From positions 1 to 64,000 of the forward strand of contig JAJZCW010000004.1 in NCBI GenBank assembly GCA_021828865.1: a stretch of 64,000 nt of DNA, in the 5' to 3' direction. Positions 53,101-60,523 of the stretch are shown one piece after another; position 1 is the stretch's first letter; every line of letters starts with the position of its first letter. This DNA comes from Bacillota bacterium. GTDB lineage: Bacteria; Bacillota; Bacilli; Alicyclobacillales; SLC66. Under the pieces are notes generated by a model. It searched no databases. It had not been told where the DNA came from and worked only from the letters and a program-made list of their open reading frames with translations. The translations under genes and the position numbers were made by a program.

Positions 53101-54702
53101 ATACTTTTTACTTTTAGTACGAAGATTCGGTCTTCTCCCTAACACGATGCGAGTGGAAAAATGTTCAATTTCCCGCTCTCTGTCAATTGCAGGATTGGTG
53201 ACGACAGCCACGGTTTCTTTCAGGAAATCCGCCACATTTTGACCCTTGTCTGCCAACACGGCAAGTGGCCCGTCAAATCCAAGTGAACGAATCGGTTCTG
53301 CCCCCATCGTCGCCTGGTGTTCGAGGATACGTAAATCCTCCTGATCCCAACCGAAAGCGCCGAGAAGTTTATCCCTGGATCCTGCACGCTCGCGATCAGG
53401 TGTCAAATGCACATCGCCTAGCGCTGCAGATCCGCCATAAGAAAGACTGTGCCGGAAACCTTCAAAAGTATATCGACCTTTCATTCGTTGATAGATAAGT
53501 TCCTGCACTTCATGATAGGGATGAAGGGTTGCCGGGGTATTTTCAGGTAAGGAAACCACCACTTTCTCACCAGGCGCAAGCGGATGCGGGTCTGACACCA
53601 TCTCCACCAAAGGCACAACCCCTTGCTCCGAAATGAATACCCAGCTTGTTTCCGTCTCCACTTGCCAGACTGGCCGAAGCCCCAATGCATCGACAGAGAA
53701 TGCAGCTTCAGCACCCGTGCGAGAAACGATACCCGCTGGTCCTTGGGCAAACGGCCCCCATAGTGAACGCAAAAACATATACATATCTTGTAAATGTTCA
53801 TTGGTGTGCTTAATTTCATTAATAATCGGAGGGAACGCCACCTCTAATGCTTCCGCAAGTGTATACCCGTAATCAAAAATAAGGCCTTCAATAAACCGGT
53901 TTAAGTCTTGCGAATCGCTGCCCCCGGGGACAGTTGGGATATCCAGCATCCTGCTTTCTTCCCGTAACCTGTGGATGGTATTTAGTTCACCGTTATGCCC
54001 TAGCAACGTAAAAGGCTGCACACGTTCAGATGAGGTGGTGGTATTGGTCGAATAACGATTGTGCCCAATGGTGGCGCGGCTTTTTAATCCATCATGTAAA
54101 AAGTCGCGAAAATACGCTCGCAACGTATGACTGTCTCCCCTAACCTTATACACCACCGTGTCATTGGAGAGAGAAGCCACATGAATTTGAAGTTGGGATT
54201 CTACGGCCAGATGCAGATGATAACACGCCTTCCCCACTTCCGCCTCGTTCATTTCCTCGTTTGCCAATAGGCCAAACTGGAAAAAATGAATCTGCTCCGC
54301 CGACCCACCAGGTCCAAGCACCTCCGAATGAACCGCATCTTGTTGCAGCGCGATCACCTGAAATCCAAAAGTCGCCGCTAGTTCTTTAAACGGCACTTCC
54401 ACCTCGTCATAGGCGCGCTGCATGTCTTTTGTCACCACAAGATGAGCTACTGCAAATCGCTTAGAGTCAACCAACCGGGGATCCCGGTCATGATTTTGTA
54501 AAATATCTGCCCAAAGTTCACGCGGAATATCAAGAAGAATCCCGCATCCATCGCCTTCCTCTTCAACAAATCCCGCACGATGTCGCATTTGGTCTAGCGC
54601 GCCAAGAACGTGTTCAATATTATCCCGTGTGGCCTGTTCAGACTTTTCGACCCAGGCTACAATCCCACATGCATCGTGTTCATCTCTCTCTAAAAATGGC
54701 AC
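50176..54702 (-). CDS. gltB: Glutamate synthase large subunit
   Basis: About 1508 aa from the GTG at 54702, preceded by GGAGTGGTGAG. The N-terminal glutaminase domain begins with the catalytic Cys in DEHDACGIVAWVEKS (exposed after removal of a short propeptide). The central and FMN-binding domains span about 480-1220 (PGEGGHLPGSKVSAKVANAR near 890, GGTGAARAHAIKYVGLP near 980). The iron-sulfur cysteines lie in IGCTSCRGCHKDTCHVG near 1040, and the GXGXG repeat C-terminal domain near 1250-1470. Forms glutamate from glutamine and 2-oxoglutarate. No gltD follows, so electrons may come from ferredoxin or from a GltD encoded elsewhere. Confidence 0.95.
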   Translation of the reverse strand: MPFLERDEHDACGIVAWVEKSEQATRDNIEHVLGALDQMRHRAGFVEEEGDGCGILLDIPRELWADILQNHDRDPRLVDSKRFAVAHLVVTKDMQRAYDEVEVPFKELAATFGFQVIALQQDAVHSEVLGPGGSAEQIHFFQFGLLANEEMNEAEVGKACYHLHLAVESQLQIHVASLSNDTVVYKVRGDSHTLRAYFRDFLHDGLKSRATIGHNRYSTNTTTSSERVQPFTLLGHNGELNTIHRLREESRMLDIPTVPGGSDSQDLNRFIEGLIFDYGYTLAEALEVAFPPIINEIKHTNEHLQDMYMFLRSLWGPFAQGPAGIVSRTGAEAAFSVDALGLRPVWQVETETSWVFISEQGVVPLVEMVSDPHPLAPGEKVVVSLPENTPATLHPYHEVQELIYQRMKGRYTFEGFRHSLSYGGSAALGDVHLTPDRERAGSRDKLLGAFGWDQEDLRILEHQATMGAEPIRSLGFDGPLAVLADKGQNVADFLKETVAVVTNPAIDREREIEHFSTRIVLGRRPNLRTKSKKYRHLEIQSPILLGGHPANESDRYRSTALKLGTQLFEDVLRYFATTPDAIAEIYPRIEEDETLSQALERLRDEVLAAIYAGAQLIILDDQLSFASGYFWMDPSFAVSMTHKTLRDLRDENGESERRKCSIVLRSGAIRNLHDMAVLVGLGADAINPYLYFETAFEFDGYKGVENAYSALTKGLEKVISTLGIHELRGYDRLFSAIGLASEVASLLEIKSFFDGDVQAGSFERFYQTSKIRSEALRSGQATVARPYQLWPRIWKVAGDAAGGKAQYSEFAEKLKELEEKNPISLRHLLDVVHAETAKQPVEVDLSIGDHALPFVISSMSFGSQGETAFRSYAIAAQKLDMIAMNGEGGEIKDMLGKYAKNRGHQVASGRFGVNAELCNSADLLEIKIGQGAKPGEGGHLPGSKVSAKVANARNARQGTDLISPSNNHDIYSIEDLAQMIDELKVVNPRAKVAVKVPVVPNIGTIAVGIAKAGADVITLSGFDGGTGAARAHAIKYVGLPVEIGVKLAHEALLDSGLRDQVEIWGDGGMKSGLDVVKLVLLGANRVGFGTMAMIAIGCTSCRGCHKDTCHVGIATQIETQEQAVAHGLKAFVPRQIDLAVANLERYFLGMAEEVKQIVSMLGAGSLQELVGKSAKLTQTRGLEQVNLKDLIEVHVHAAYEYKTHANRPSSVGMESLTAQLGEQAVSAMAAGNEAMTFGASQVHSAERVIGGMISGSVVRSEIRDRKKGLSKASVRLLSGSVVGNGFAAYNATGVHLRVEGGAQDGVGKGALGGKVIIMKGQNRFGDRINGSVGKGLAYGAQRGLFIVQGDADSRAGIRLSGADIIVGGEVTAPIADDHGAIATRANIKGFAFEYMTGGRALVMGDPGPWICSGMTGGVVYLHLNLEMGLNAEALRRRLAKGAKVSLVNLNSEGIYDVKELLTTYQKELVRSGQQQEAQRLQPLIDQPEEHFMRVIAGIVQTDQDIATE

Positions 54703-54822
54703 GTTCTCACCACTCCCTATCTTTTGATACAACAAAATGCGAAGAAGTTCTACCCTACGGGATACCTCTCCGCCAAAACATTCGCAAAATCCAGAATGAT
54801 GGCAAACATTCTGATTTCTTCA

Positions 54823-54851
54823 ATTATACTTTGAGATGAATAAAAATGCAA
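54823..54851 (-). promoter_or_regulatory. Promoter of gltB
   Basis: Minus strand TTGCAT (54851-54846), 17 bases, TATAAT (54828-54823). A 110-base leader follows that contains a small perfect hairpin CAGAATG/CATTCTG (54813-54792). This makes gltB independent of the disrupted protease gene upstream. Confidence 0.6.
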
Positions 54852-54871
54852 TGCCTGTTCGCGTCTTCGTA

Positions 54872-55144
54872 CTATGCCTGTCCCATGATGGTTTTTAAAG
54901 CCGACTTGACCACATCCACCGCAATCGCGAACCCAATTCCCTGCGAGCTTTGACTGACTGCAGTGTTCATCCCGATCACCTCACCGCGCATATTGATGAG
55001 TGGGCCTCCGGAATTGCCCCGATTGATCGCCGCATCGGTTTGTAATAAATGAGGATAAGAGCGGTCGCCAATCTCCATGGGCCGCTCTTTTGCGCTGATG
55101 ATCCCCACGGTCACCGAATGGTCGAGACCAAGCGGATTACCGAT
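54872..55144 (-). pseudogene. 3' part of an HtrA-like serine protease gene, disconnected by the mobile element
   Basis: Encodes the C-terminal 91 residues of a trypsin-fold protease, beginning [19 protein letters not shown] at the attL core, with the catalytic Ser in [11 protein letters not shown] and the ending [22 protein letters not shown]. It has no start codon or ribosome binding site of its own; the open frame runs backwards into the recombinase gene. The matching 5' part lies at 59361-59848. No PDZ domain follows, so the intact protease would be a short, PDZ-less form of about 250 aa. Not translated unless the element leaves. Confidence 0.85.
55137..55144 (-). repeat. attL core, TTACCGAT
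   Basis: Left copy of the 8-bp direct repeat at the protease-element junction. It lies three bases beyond the recombinase stop codon (TAG at 55147-55149). Confidence 0.8.
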
Positions 55145-55146
55145 TG

Positions 55147-56445
55147 CTATGATGTGCGCCAATAATAGGAAATAAAAAGCTCGTAAGGCTTCTTGACATC
55201 GTCTATCCACACTTTTTGAATCAACAATCGAATCAACTCGATGCCTTCAGGCGAATGATTGATATTCTCACGCTGTAATTCTTCGATGGCAATCAAAAGC
55301 ATCATAACCTCCATTTTGTTAATGCTATGATCCATTGCCTTGCGAAGATCTCTTAGAAGTGCATTAGTGACCGCCTTTTCCACCGCATCGATGCGTAGAT
55401 ACGGCTGTTGGCACTCACTATCCGCGCGATGAGATCTTGGACAGCGATAATAGAGCACCCCAGCGCCACTAGATTTTGGTTTCATCACACTTCCGCAAGA
55501 ACAGAATAAGCGTCTATTCAACATACGGGGCTTGCCCATTCGAGGAGAACATTCATTTTTTTCATGTACATGCTGCACGGCAGCAAATACATCCCGGCTA
55601 ACAATTCCAGGGTGGGCATCCATGGACGTTGCCACTGTGTCTTCATCGTCATTCCAAATTACCTGATACCGTCTAAGAAAAGGATCCTCTATCAGCGGTG
55701 GCGCTAACTTCCGCACTCTTCTCCCGTAAACCACATCACCAATGTACACAGGATTTTGCAAGATTCGTTGAACTTTTTGCGCCGTCCAATGTCGTTTTTC
55801 AGCAGTCAGTCTCCCTTCCTCATTCAACAGTTGGGCAATTCGATAGCCACTTTTATGTTGCGCGGCCAAATCAAAGATCCATTGAATCACTTTTGCGCGA
55901 TCAGGATTGGGTACTAGACGTTTGGAATTCTCATCTAACCTGTATCCATCGGGAACCCTCCCTGACCACTTTCCGGCACGCGCTTTTTCAAAATTGCCCA
56001 TCCGTACGCGAATGCCGATTTTCTCTGACTCGTACTGTGCCACTGCGGAGTGCATGGTGAAAATCAACTCCGCACTCTCCTTGTCGCTGTCGTAATTTTC
56101 CTCAAATGAGATCACCCGCAACCCAAAGGCTTGCAGCATGCGAAGCATGACCAGCGCATCGACCGTATCTCTCGCAAAACGGGAAATTCCTTTAAATAGG
56201 ACTACCGCAAACCTCTTTTCTCTCGCTTGCCGCAAGAGCAAGGTGACCGCTGGCCTTTTGATCATACTGGTTCCTGTAATCCCTTCATCGCAAAAAATAT
56301 AATCATCCGGCGTCTCCCAAACCTCATCGCCCTGCTGAGCCTTTCGCCTTGCAAATTCCCTCAAGAACGAAACCTGGTGCGCCACGGATTCTCCTTTCGC
56401 TTGCATCTCATCACTTACCCTCGCGTAGATGGCGCAGATCGGCAT
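55147..56445 (-). CDS. Serine recombinase (site-specific, resolvase/integrase superfamily)
   Basis: 432 aa from the ATG at 56445 after GTAGGAGG. The resolvase catalytic domain (about 1-150) has the nucleophile Ser11 in YARVSDEMQ and the arginines of [14 protein letters not shown] near residue 85. The recombinase domain (about 165-270, [21 protein letters not shown]) is followed by a zinc-ribbon region with LFCSCGSVM near 318, YYRCPR and SECQQ. A shortish large serine recombinase. The C terminus ends at attL. By family it performs cut-and-exchange at att sites in either direction with a directionality factor. Confidence 0.95.
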   Translation of the reverse strand: MPICAIYARVSDEMQAKGESVAHQVSFLREFARRKAQQGDEVWETPDDYIFCDEGITGTSMIKRPAVTLLLRQAREKRFAVVLFKGISRFARDTVDALVMLRMLQAFGLRVISFEENYDSDKESAELIFTMHSAVAQYESEKIGIRVRMGNFEKARAGKWSGRVPDGYRLDENSKRLVPNPDRAKVIQWIFDLAAQHKSGYRIAQLLNEEGRLTAEKRHWTAQKVQRILQNPVYIGDVVYGRRVRKLAPPLIEDPFLRRYQVIWNDDEDTVATSMDAHPGIVSRDVFAAVQHVHEKNECSPRMGKPRMLNRRLFCSCGSVMKPKSSGAGVLYYRCPRSHRADSECQQPYLRIDAVEKAVTNALLRDLRKAMDHSINKMEVMMLLIAIEELQRENINHSPEGIELIRLLIQKVWIDDVKKPYELFISYYWRTS

Positions 56446-56563
56446 GCCCGTTCCCTCCTACCCTTTTTTCCTGTTTGCCACTCCAGAATTCTAAGCGTTC
56501 GATCAGCTTCAGAGACCCGAATTTTACCTGTACGACCTCTACCGCTTTTCTTCTCATGCCCAT
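56411..56563 (-). CDS. Possible small basic protein upstream of the recombinase
   Basis: A 50-aa frame with ATG at 56563 (second ATG at 56557) after GGGAGGAGG. It overlaps the recombinase start by 35 bases in another frame. Sequence begins MGMRRKAVEVVQVKFGSL and is rich in Lys and Arg. Position and size resemble recombination directionality factors or translational coupling leaders, but there is no recognisable family. Confidence 0.3.
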   Translation of the reverse strand: MGMRRKAVEVVQVKFGSLKLIERLEFWSGKQEKRVGGNGHADLRHLREGK

Positions 56564-56665
56564 CCCTCCTCCCATCAACCTATGCATGGGACCTTGTCTG
56601 ACTTAAGTGACAGGATGGGAAGTGTTATACTGACGAAAGATAGATTGCTAAAGGAGGTGCAATTC

Positions 56666-58153
56666 ATGGCTTCAGTGCCGGAAGCTTTTTCATATCGCGA
56701 GCAATTGGAGGAACTCGCCAGGTTCTTTGCCGCACACCTCGACGAGAACAGCCTGACGTACCTGAGAATGAGGGGAATCCAAGAAGAAGCGATCAAGCAG
56801 TTTGAAATCGGTGCGGAACCGAGTGTCATCGGATTTGTTTCTAGCCGCCTGAGTACAGGGATGATGGCGGGAAGGGTGACAGTCCCGATCCGCAATCAGG
56901 ACGGGAAAGTGGTTGATATTATCGGTCGCGCGGTGGATGATCGTCTGCCTAAATACAAGTCGTTAACCAATTATAGTTCCTCCTTATTTGGCGCCCAGTT
57001 TTTAAAAGATACCGATACCGTGGTACTCACAAGCGGCATTTTTGATGCGCTTTCATTAATAGAAAACAACATTCCCGCCGTGGCAGTGCCGGATTGTTTT
57101 GCCTTTACGGAAAATCATGCACCGTATTTTGCAAACAAGCAGGTATTTATTTGCCTGTCCAACGATGAATCCGGCAGGAGGGAGACTGTACGAGTCGCAC
57201 AACTGATCAAACCGCTTTCCACGCACATTTTTGCAGTCGGCTTACCACCTGGCGTCAAGGATGTCAATGACCTGTTTGTCCATAATGAAAACGCTTTGCT
57301 AATCTTTCAAACGCTCTTACAACAATCGGTACAATCCAGTTTATCAAGTGGGCAACCGGCAGACGCCCATTATTTTGATGCGTTCCTCGAAGAATTTGGA
57401 AAACGCAAACGGCATACCACTTCAGGATTCAGTACCGGGCTTGAGGCGCTCGATCAACTCCTAAATGGAGGTCTCCACGCGGGATTATACGTGGTCAGCA
57501 GTCGTCTAGAGGGAGGTAAAACCGCCCTCTTAAGGCAAATGAGCGACGAGCTCGCAAGACAGGAGGTGCCGGTCATTTATTTTTCTTATGGCACGTCCGC
57601 CTATCATCTGTGGTCGATGTCCATTGCTCAAACGCTGGATTTATCCATGCACGAGGTGTTGACAGGACAAGCGGATGAAGAAAAGGTAAAGGAAGCCAGT
57701 GAATCATACAAAAAGTTGGCGAATAACTTGTGGACCGTCGAATTAACGCCAGAGTCTACGATCTCTGACATGGTAGGCATGATTCAACAGACCATGCAAA
57801 AAATTGACAAGGCCCCTTGCGTCATCCTCGACCCGATTGAAAGGTTGTATCCTGATGATACGGATGCCAAAATCAGCCTCAAGCGCATTCAACGGCTCGA
57901 ATGGGCGCTTTACCAAATGCACCACATCGCAAGGCAACTGGGCACGGTCGTTCTCACTGCCGCCTATGACAACCAAATTGATGAAGCGTTTGACCCGATG
58001 GTAGCCGTGGCGGACGTCCATATTTTTTTAACGTGGGAAGAAGAAACCGAAACCGTAAGAAACGGCAGGTTTGTCGTTCGCAAAAATTTATTTGGCGAGG
58101 AAGGCAGTTGTGAAATGCGGATCAGTAAGCGATCTCTTCGCTATTTTACCTGA
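56666..58153 (+). CDS. Fused primase/helicase-like protein with degraded TOPRIM site
   Basis: 495 aa from the ATG at 56666, seven bases after AAAGGAGG. The N-terminal half resembles the DnaG catalytic core without the zinc domain: YLRMRGIQEEAIKQFEIG near residue 32 and VPIRNQDGKVVDIIGRAVDD near 73. In the TOPRIM domain the usual EG motif is TSGIFDAL near 122 (Glu replaced by Ser) and DxD is SNDESG near 165 (first Asp replaced). The C-terminal half is DnaB/RecA-like: TGLEALDQLLNGGLHAG, P loop SRLEGGKT near 279, and CVILDPIERLYP (Walker B). A replication initiator, or a regulator of the element's DNA, is possible; primase activity is doubtful. Confidence 0.8.
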   Translation: MASVPEAFSYREQLEELARFFAAHLDENSLTYLRMRGIQEEAIKQFEIGAEPSVIGFVSSRLSTGMMAGRVTVPIRNQDGKVVDIIGRAVDDRLPKYKSLTNYSSSLFGAQFLKDTDTVVLTSGIFDALSLIENNIPAVAVPDCFAFTENHAPYFANKQVFICLSNDESGRRETVRVAQLIKPLSTHIFAVGLPPGVKDVNDLFVHNENALLIFQTLLQQSVQSSLSSGQPADAHYFDAFLEEFGKRKRHTTSGFSTGLEALDQLLNGGLHAGLYVVSSRLEGGKTALLRQMSDELARQEVPVIYFSYGTSAYHLWSMSIAQTLDLSMHEVLTGQADEEKVKEASESYKKLANNLWTVELTPESTISDMVGMIQQTMQKIDKAPCVILDPIERLYPDDTDAKISLKRIQRLEWALYQMHHIARQLGTVVLTAAYDNQIDEAFDPMVAVADVHIFLTWEEETETVRNGRFVVRKNLFGEEGSCEMRISKRSLRYFT

Positions 58154-58155
58154 TG

Positions 58156-59322
58156 TCAATATAAGTGTTGCAATATTGAGTACCTAGTGACTTTTGCTTC
58201 TGGGTGCATCGATTGGAGCGCTTGGCGTATAAATTCGTATTCTTCGTTCAACTTTTCTTCAGGGAGCGATTCCAGACCTGCTGAGGTCGCGGTTTCTGTG
58301 TAACCAGTATGAACAGGTTCCACAAAAGGAGAGAGGTAGATCAAATCTCCGCGTTGCAAGGGGAGTTTTGCCAGTATGGACAGCGTGTCTTTGACGTGAC
58401 GGTCGGCAAACTCCCTTCCTCCCGCCCCCACAAGAATAATCACAGCCAGTTGATACCCTGCCTGCTTTAAGGTGGTCATCGCATAGAGCGCTTCTTGTGC
58501 AGTCCCTTGCTTTCTTAAAAATTCCCGCAGTGAATCGGCTCCTGTTTCAAACCCCACGTATACTGCCTGCATTCCCGCATCACGTAAAATGCGCAGTTCC
58601 TCGAGTGATTTTCGCTCCAGACTGAAAGTGTCCATAAACGTGGCGATGCCACTTTGAAAAAGCGCTGGCGGCAATTCTTGTTTTATTTTTTGTAAAAAAG
58701 TCAGTAATCGGCCGGTGGGAATCACAAGTGCATTGCCATCGCCAAGAAAAACCCCTGACCGATCGATGAGCCGTTCGCCAAAAAAAGCCCTGATTCCCTC
58801 TAAATGGGCTGATAATTCCTGATCTGACTTGATGTGAAAGGGCCGATCCCGATAAAAATCGCAGAACAGGCAGCGGTTATACGAGCATCCTTCTGCCACC
58901 TGAACGACGAGTGATCGATATTGATCAGGAGGCAAGATGCTGATGGGACGATACAGCGAATGAAACTGGTCGTGATCGAGTGCGAGTTGTTCCGGCGTCC
59001 ATGCTTCAATTTGTTCTAGCTTCCTACGGAGTCTATCCTCTACCCCATCCGCCGACCATTGCAGATGAATGCCGCTGCGCAACGCTTCAATTAATGCTTT
59101 TTTTTCCGCTTCACTCAAATCCCGATAGCTTCTGCCGCTAGGGCCTTCCGACGATTCCACCATCCGATGATCCAGTCCACGACGTATCGCTAAACCTGGC
59201 TCTGTGTAAAAAAGCAAGCGCCCCGTTCGATCAAAGGTGGCATACTTTTTATCCGCGCCAAACGTCAACGTGGCTTCACGCAAGGTGGCAATAGGAGACA
59301 TTCCTTGCCATATCGACTTCAA
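58156..59322 (-). CDS. Radical SAM protein
   Basis: 388 aa from a TTG at 59322, six bases after GAAGGTG. ATGs at 59355 and 59301 are alternatives with poorer sites. The 4Fe-4S motif is CSYNRCLFC near residue 140 (CX4CX2C, as in COG1032-type proteins with GCxxNxCxFC). Further core landmarks are VFLGDGNALVIPT near 191, VYVGFETGADSLREFL near 255 and LVGAGGREFADRHV near 300. Reaction unknown. Carried in the element, oriented like the protease and starting about 40 bases inside attR, with no promoter visible between, so the host promoter may drive it. Ends 2 bases from the convergent primase-like gene. Confidence 0.85.
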   Translation of the reverse strand: MKSIWQGMSPIATLREATLTFGADKKYATFDRTGRLLFYTEPGLAIRRGLDHRMVESSEGPSGRSYRDLSEAEKKALIEALRSGIHLQWSADGVEDRLRRKLEQIEAWTPEQLALDHDQFHSLYRPISILPPDQYRSLVVQVAEGCSYNRCLFCDFYRDRPFHIKSDQELSAHLEGIRAFFGERLIDRSGVFLGDGNALVIPTGRLLTFLQKIKQELPPALFQSGIATFMDTFSLERKSLEELRILRDAGMQAVYVGFETGADSLREFLRKQGTAQEALYAMTTLKQAGYQLAVIILVGAGGREFADRHVKDTLSILAKLPLQRGDLIYLSPFVEPVHTGYTETATSAGLESLPEEKLNEEYEFIRQALQSMHPEAKVTRYSILQHLY

Positions 59323-59360
59323 TATCATCACCTTCATTGTGGCAAATAGGTACAATTGGC

Positions 59361-59368
59361 TTACCGAT
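59361..59368 (-). repeat. attR core, TTACCGAT
   Basis: Right copy of the 8-bp direct repeat at the element-protease junction. In the protease frame it reads ATC GGT AA, the IG(N/K) of the conserved IAIGNP motif. Confidence 0.8.
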
Positions 59369-59848
59369 AGCGATCACCCATTCGCCCACTTTGACTTCTT
59401 TTGAATCGCCAAGTTTCAAGACCGGTATCTCATGCGGCAGCGCCACCTTCATAACAGCCAGATCATGCTGGTAATCAGTGCCTACCACTTGTGCTGGTAA
59501 CACCTTGCCTTTGCCGTAAAGCTTGACATGTACCTGCGATGAACCGTGAATGACATGTTCGTTGGTCAGGATATAACCCCTTTTATCAAAAATAAACCCA
59601 GTACCAATGTTCATGGCTCTTGGTTGCAACTCCGGGGTATTAAACATTGGCAAATTAAATGGAAATGGCAAATTCCGCGGTGTCGATGGATTCGTGGCTT
59701 GGGTCACTTCAATGTTGACGACTGCGTCTTTATACCGATCGACGATACTGACAAAATCCAAATATCCATTCGCATTATGGTTAAGCGTTCTTGATTTAGT
59801 TGAGTTCAGTGATCGTTTGTTCTTTTTTTTTTGATGTAACAAAACCAT
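59361..59848 (-). pseudogene. 5' part of an HtrA-like serine protease gene, interrupted by the mobile element
   Basis: Encodes about 162 residues of a trypsin-fold S1C protease before the attR core. The catalytic His is in GYILTNEHVIHG near residue 98, the Asp in QHDLAVMKVALP near 129, and the frame reaches GEWVIAIG at the core. It then continues in the element for about 28 unrelated codons to a stop at 59276. Start uncertain: ATG at 59848 is next to GAGG, ATG at 59878 and a TTG two codons later are alternatives. No signal peptide or convincing membrane anchor is seen. The catalytic Ser is at 54.9-55.0 kb, on the far side of the element. Confidence 0.85.
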
Positions 59849-59913
59849 CCACCTCGCAAATACGGCATATGACACCATATTCGAAGGGGATGGTCAAAGG
59901 GTACGGCAAAAGT

Positions 59914-60210
59914 CTATTTTGCAGGGTTCACTTCGCTACGATATTCAATCGTCCCGGGAATCGGGTCTTTTTTTAAATATTCAAGACCGCGCGACAATTT
60001 CTGATACAGATCACGGGGATCCCTTCCTCCTACCACCGAGTTGTTGCGAATCACAAATGGAATGTCGGAACAGGTCCCACAATGATCAGTACCTATACAG
60101 TCTTTTACTTCAATTGAAATATCAGGGTATTCTTGTATTAAAAGGTCGTAGACGGATTGGGAATACAACTCAAGATTTTTTTTACAAAAGACAAAACTAA
60201 GTGTCGACAT
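59914..60210 (-). CDS. yuzB: YuzB-like protein (DUF1450)
   Basis: 98 aa; ATG at 60210 after AAAGGGG. Matches the YuzB family in length and in its four cysteines, CKKN near residue 9 and DCIGTDHCGTCSDIPFVIRNN near 37, which suggest a small iron-sulfur or redox fold related to thioredoxin-like ferredoxins. The function is unknown. It sits between the split protease and a small unknown gene. Confidence 0.85.
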   Translation of the reverse strand: MSTLSFVFCKKNLELYSQSVYDLLIQEYPDISIEVKDCIGTDHCGTCSDIPFVIRNNSVVGGRDPRDLYQKLSRGLEYLKKDPIPGTIEYRSEVNPAK

Positions 60211-60281
60211 GCGTTCACAGCCCCTTTAATGCATCAACTTTCTCGTACTCATCATACTACTTTTTTCAGAGCACCTCAAAG

Positions 60282-60455
60282 TCAATACGAACCTGATGGT
60301 TGATAACGCACACCGTAATTGCCTTTTCTAGTTTTGTAAATTTGCACAAGGGGTTTGAGCTGACCACGCAATACCTGATCATCGCGAACACACATCGCCA
60401 CGTAATTGGCCACTGACCGGGAATCATACAGACGAGCCTCATAGATCCAAGTCAT
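60282..60455 (-). CDS. Small protein of unknown function, 57 aa
   Basis: ATG at 60455 after AAAGGAG; the frame is open upstream to 60512 without a site. Contains TWIYEARLYDSRSVANYV and KTRKGNYGVRYQPSG, mixed beta-like, with no cysteines or membrane segments. Family not recognised. Confidence 0.55.
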   Translation of the reverse strand: MTWIYEARLYDSRSVANYVAMCVRDDQVLRGQLKPLVQIYKTRKGNYGVRYQPSGSY

Positions 60456-60523
60456 CGAATGCACTCCTTTGCGCAGGACTTGACTATAGAGGCAGTGTAC
60501 CCTTCCGTTCATTGCTTCATGTG

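Larger units (their letters stand above)
55137..59368. mobile_element. Serine-recombinase intervening element inserted in an HtrA-like gene
   Basis: A 4224-bp unit bounded by the direct repeat TTACCGAT (55137-55144 and 59361-59368). It carries a serine recombinase, a possible small ORF, a primase/helicase-like gene and a radical SAM gene. Joining the flanks through one repeat copy gives an unbroken protease frame, GEWVIAIG at the left of the join and NPLGLDHSV at the right. Nothing resembling a transposase, terminal inverted repeats or phage structural genes is present. By analogy with skin-like elements it should be excised as a circle by its recombinase. Whether excision is regulated, for example during sporulation, is inference. 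Confidence 0.85.

Noticed and set aside
54872-55210. Independent 112-aa protease-like gene
   Set aside because: Its first 20 codons run backwards through the recombinase gene and encode nothing protease-like, there is no ribosome binding site, and the catalytic His and Asp are missing. It is the 3' part of the interrupted gene.
56594-56631. TTGTCT ... TATACT promoter for the primase-like gene
   Set aside because: The boxes are 26 bases apart, too far for a SigA promoter, and no better -35 is found at 17 bases.
55137-59368. 8-bp repeat as target-site duplication of a DDE transposon or IS
   Set aside because: No transposase and no terminal inverted repeats; the only recombinase is of the serine type, which makes no target duplication of this sort. 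The shared core of an att site fits better.
59276-59878. 200-aa protease variant as a functional product
   Set aside because: The last 28 residues are element-encoded and the catalytic Ser is absent. The frame is only the open extension of the 5' part.
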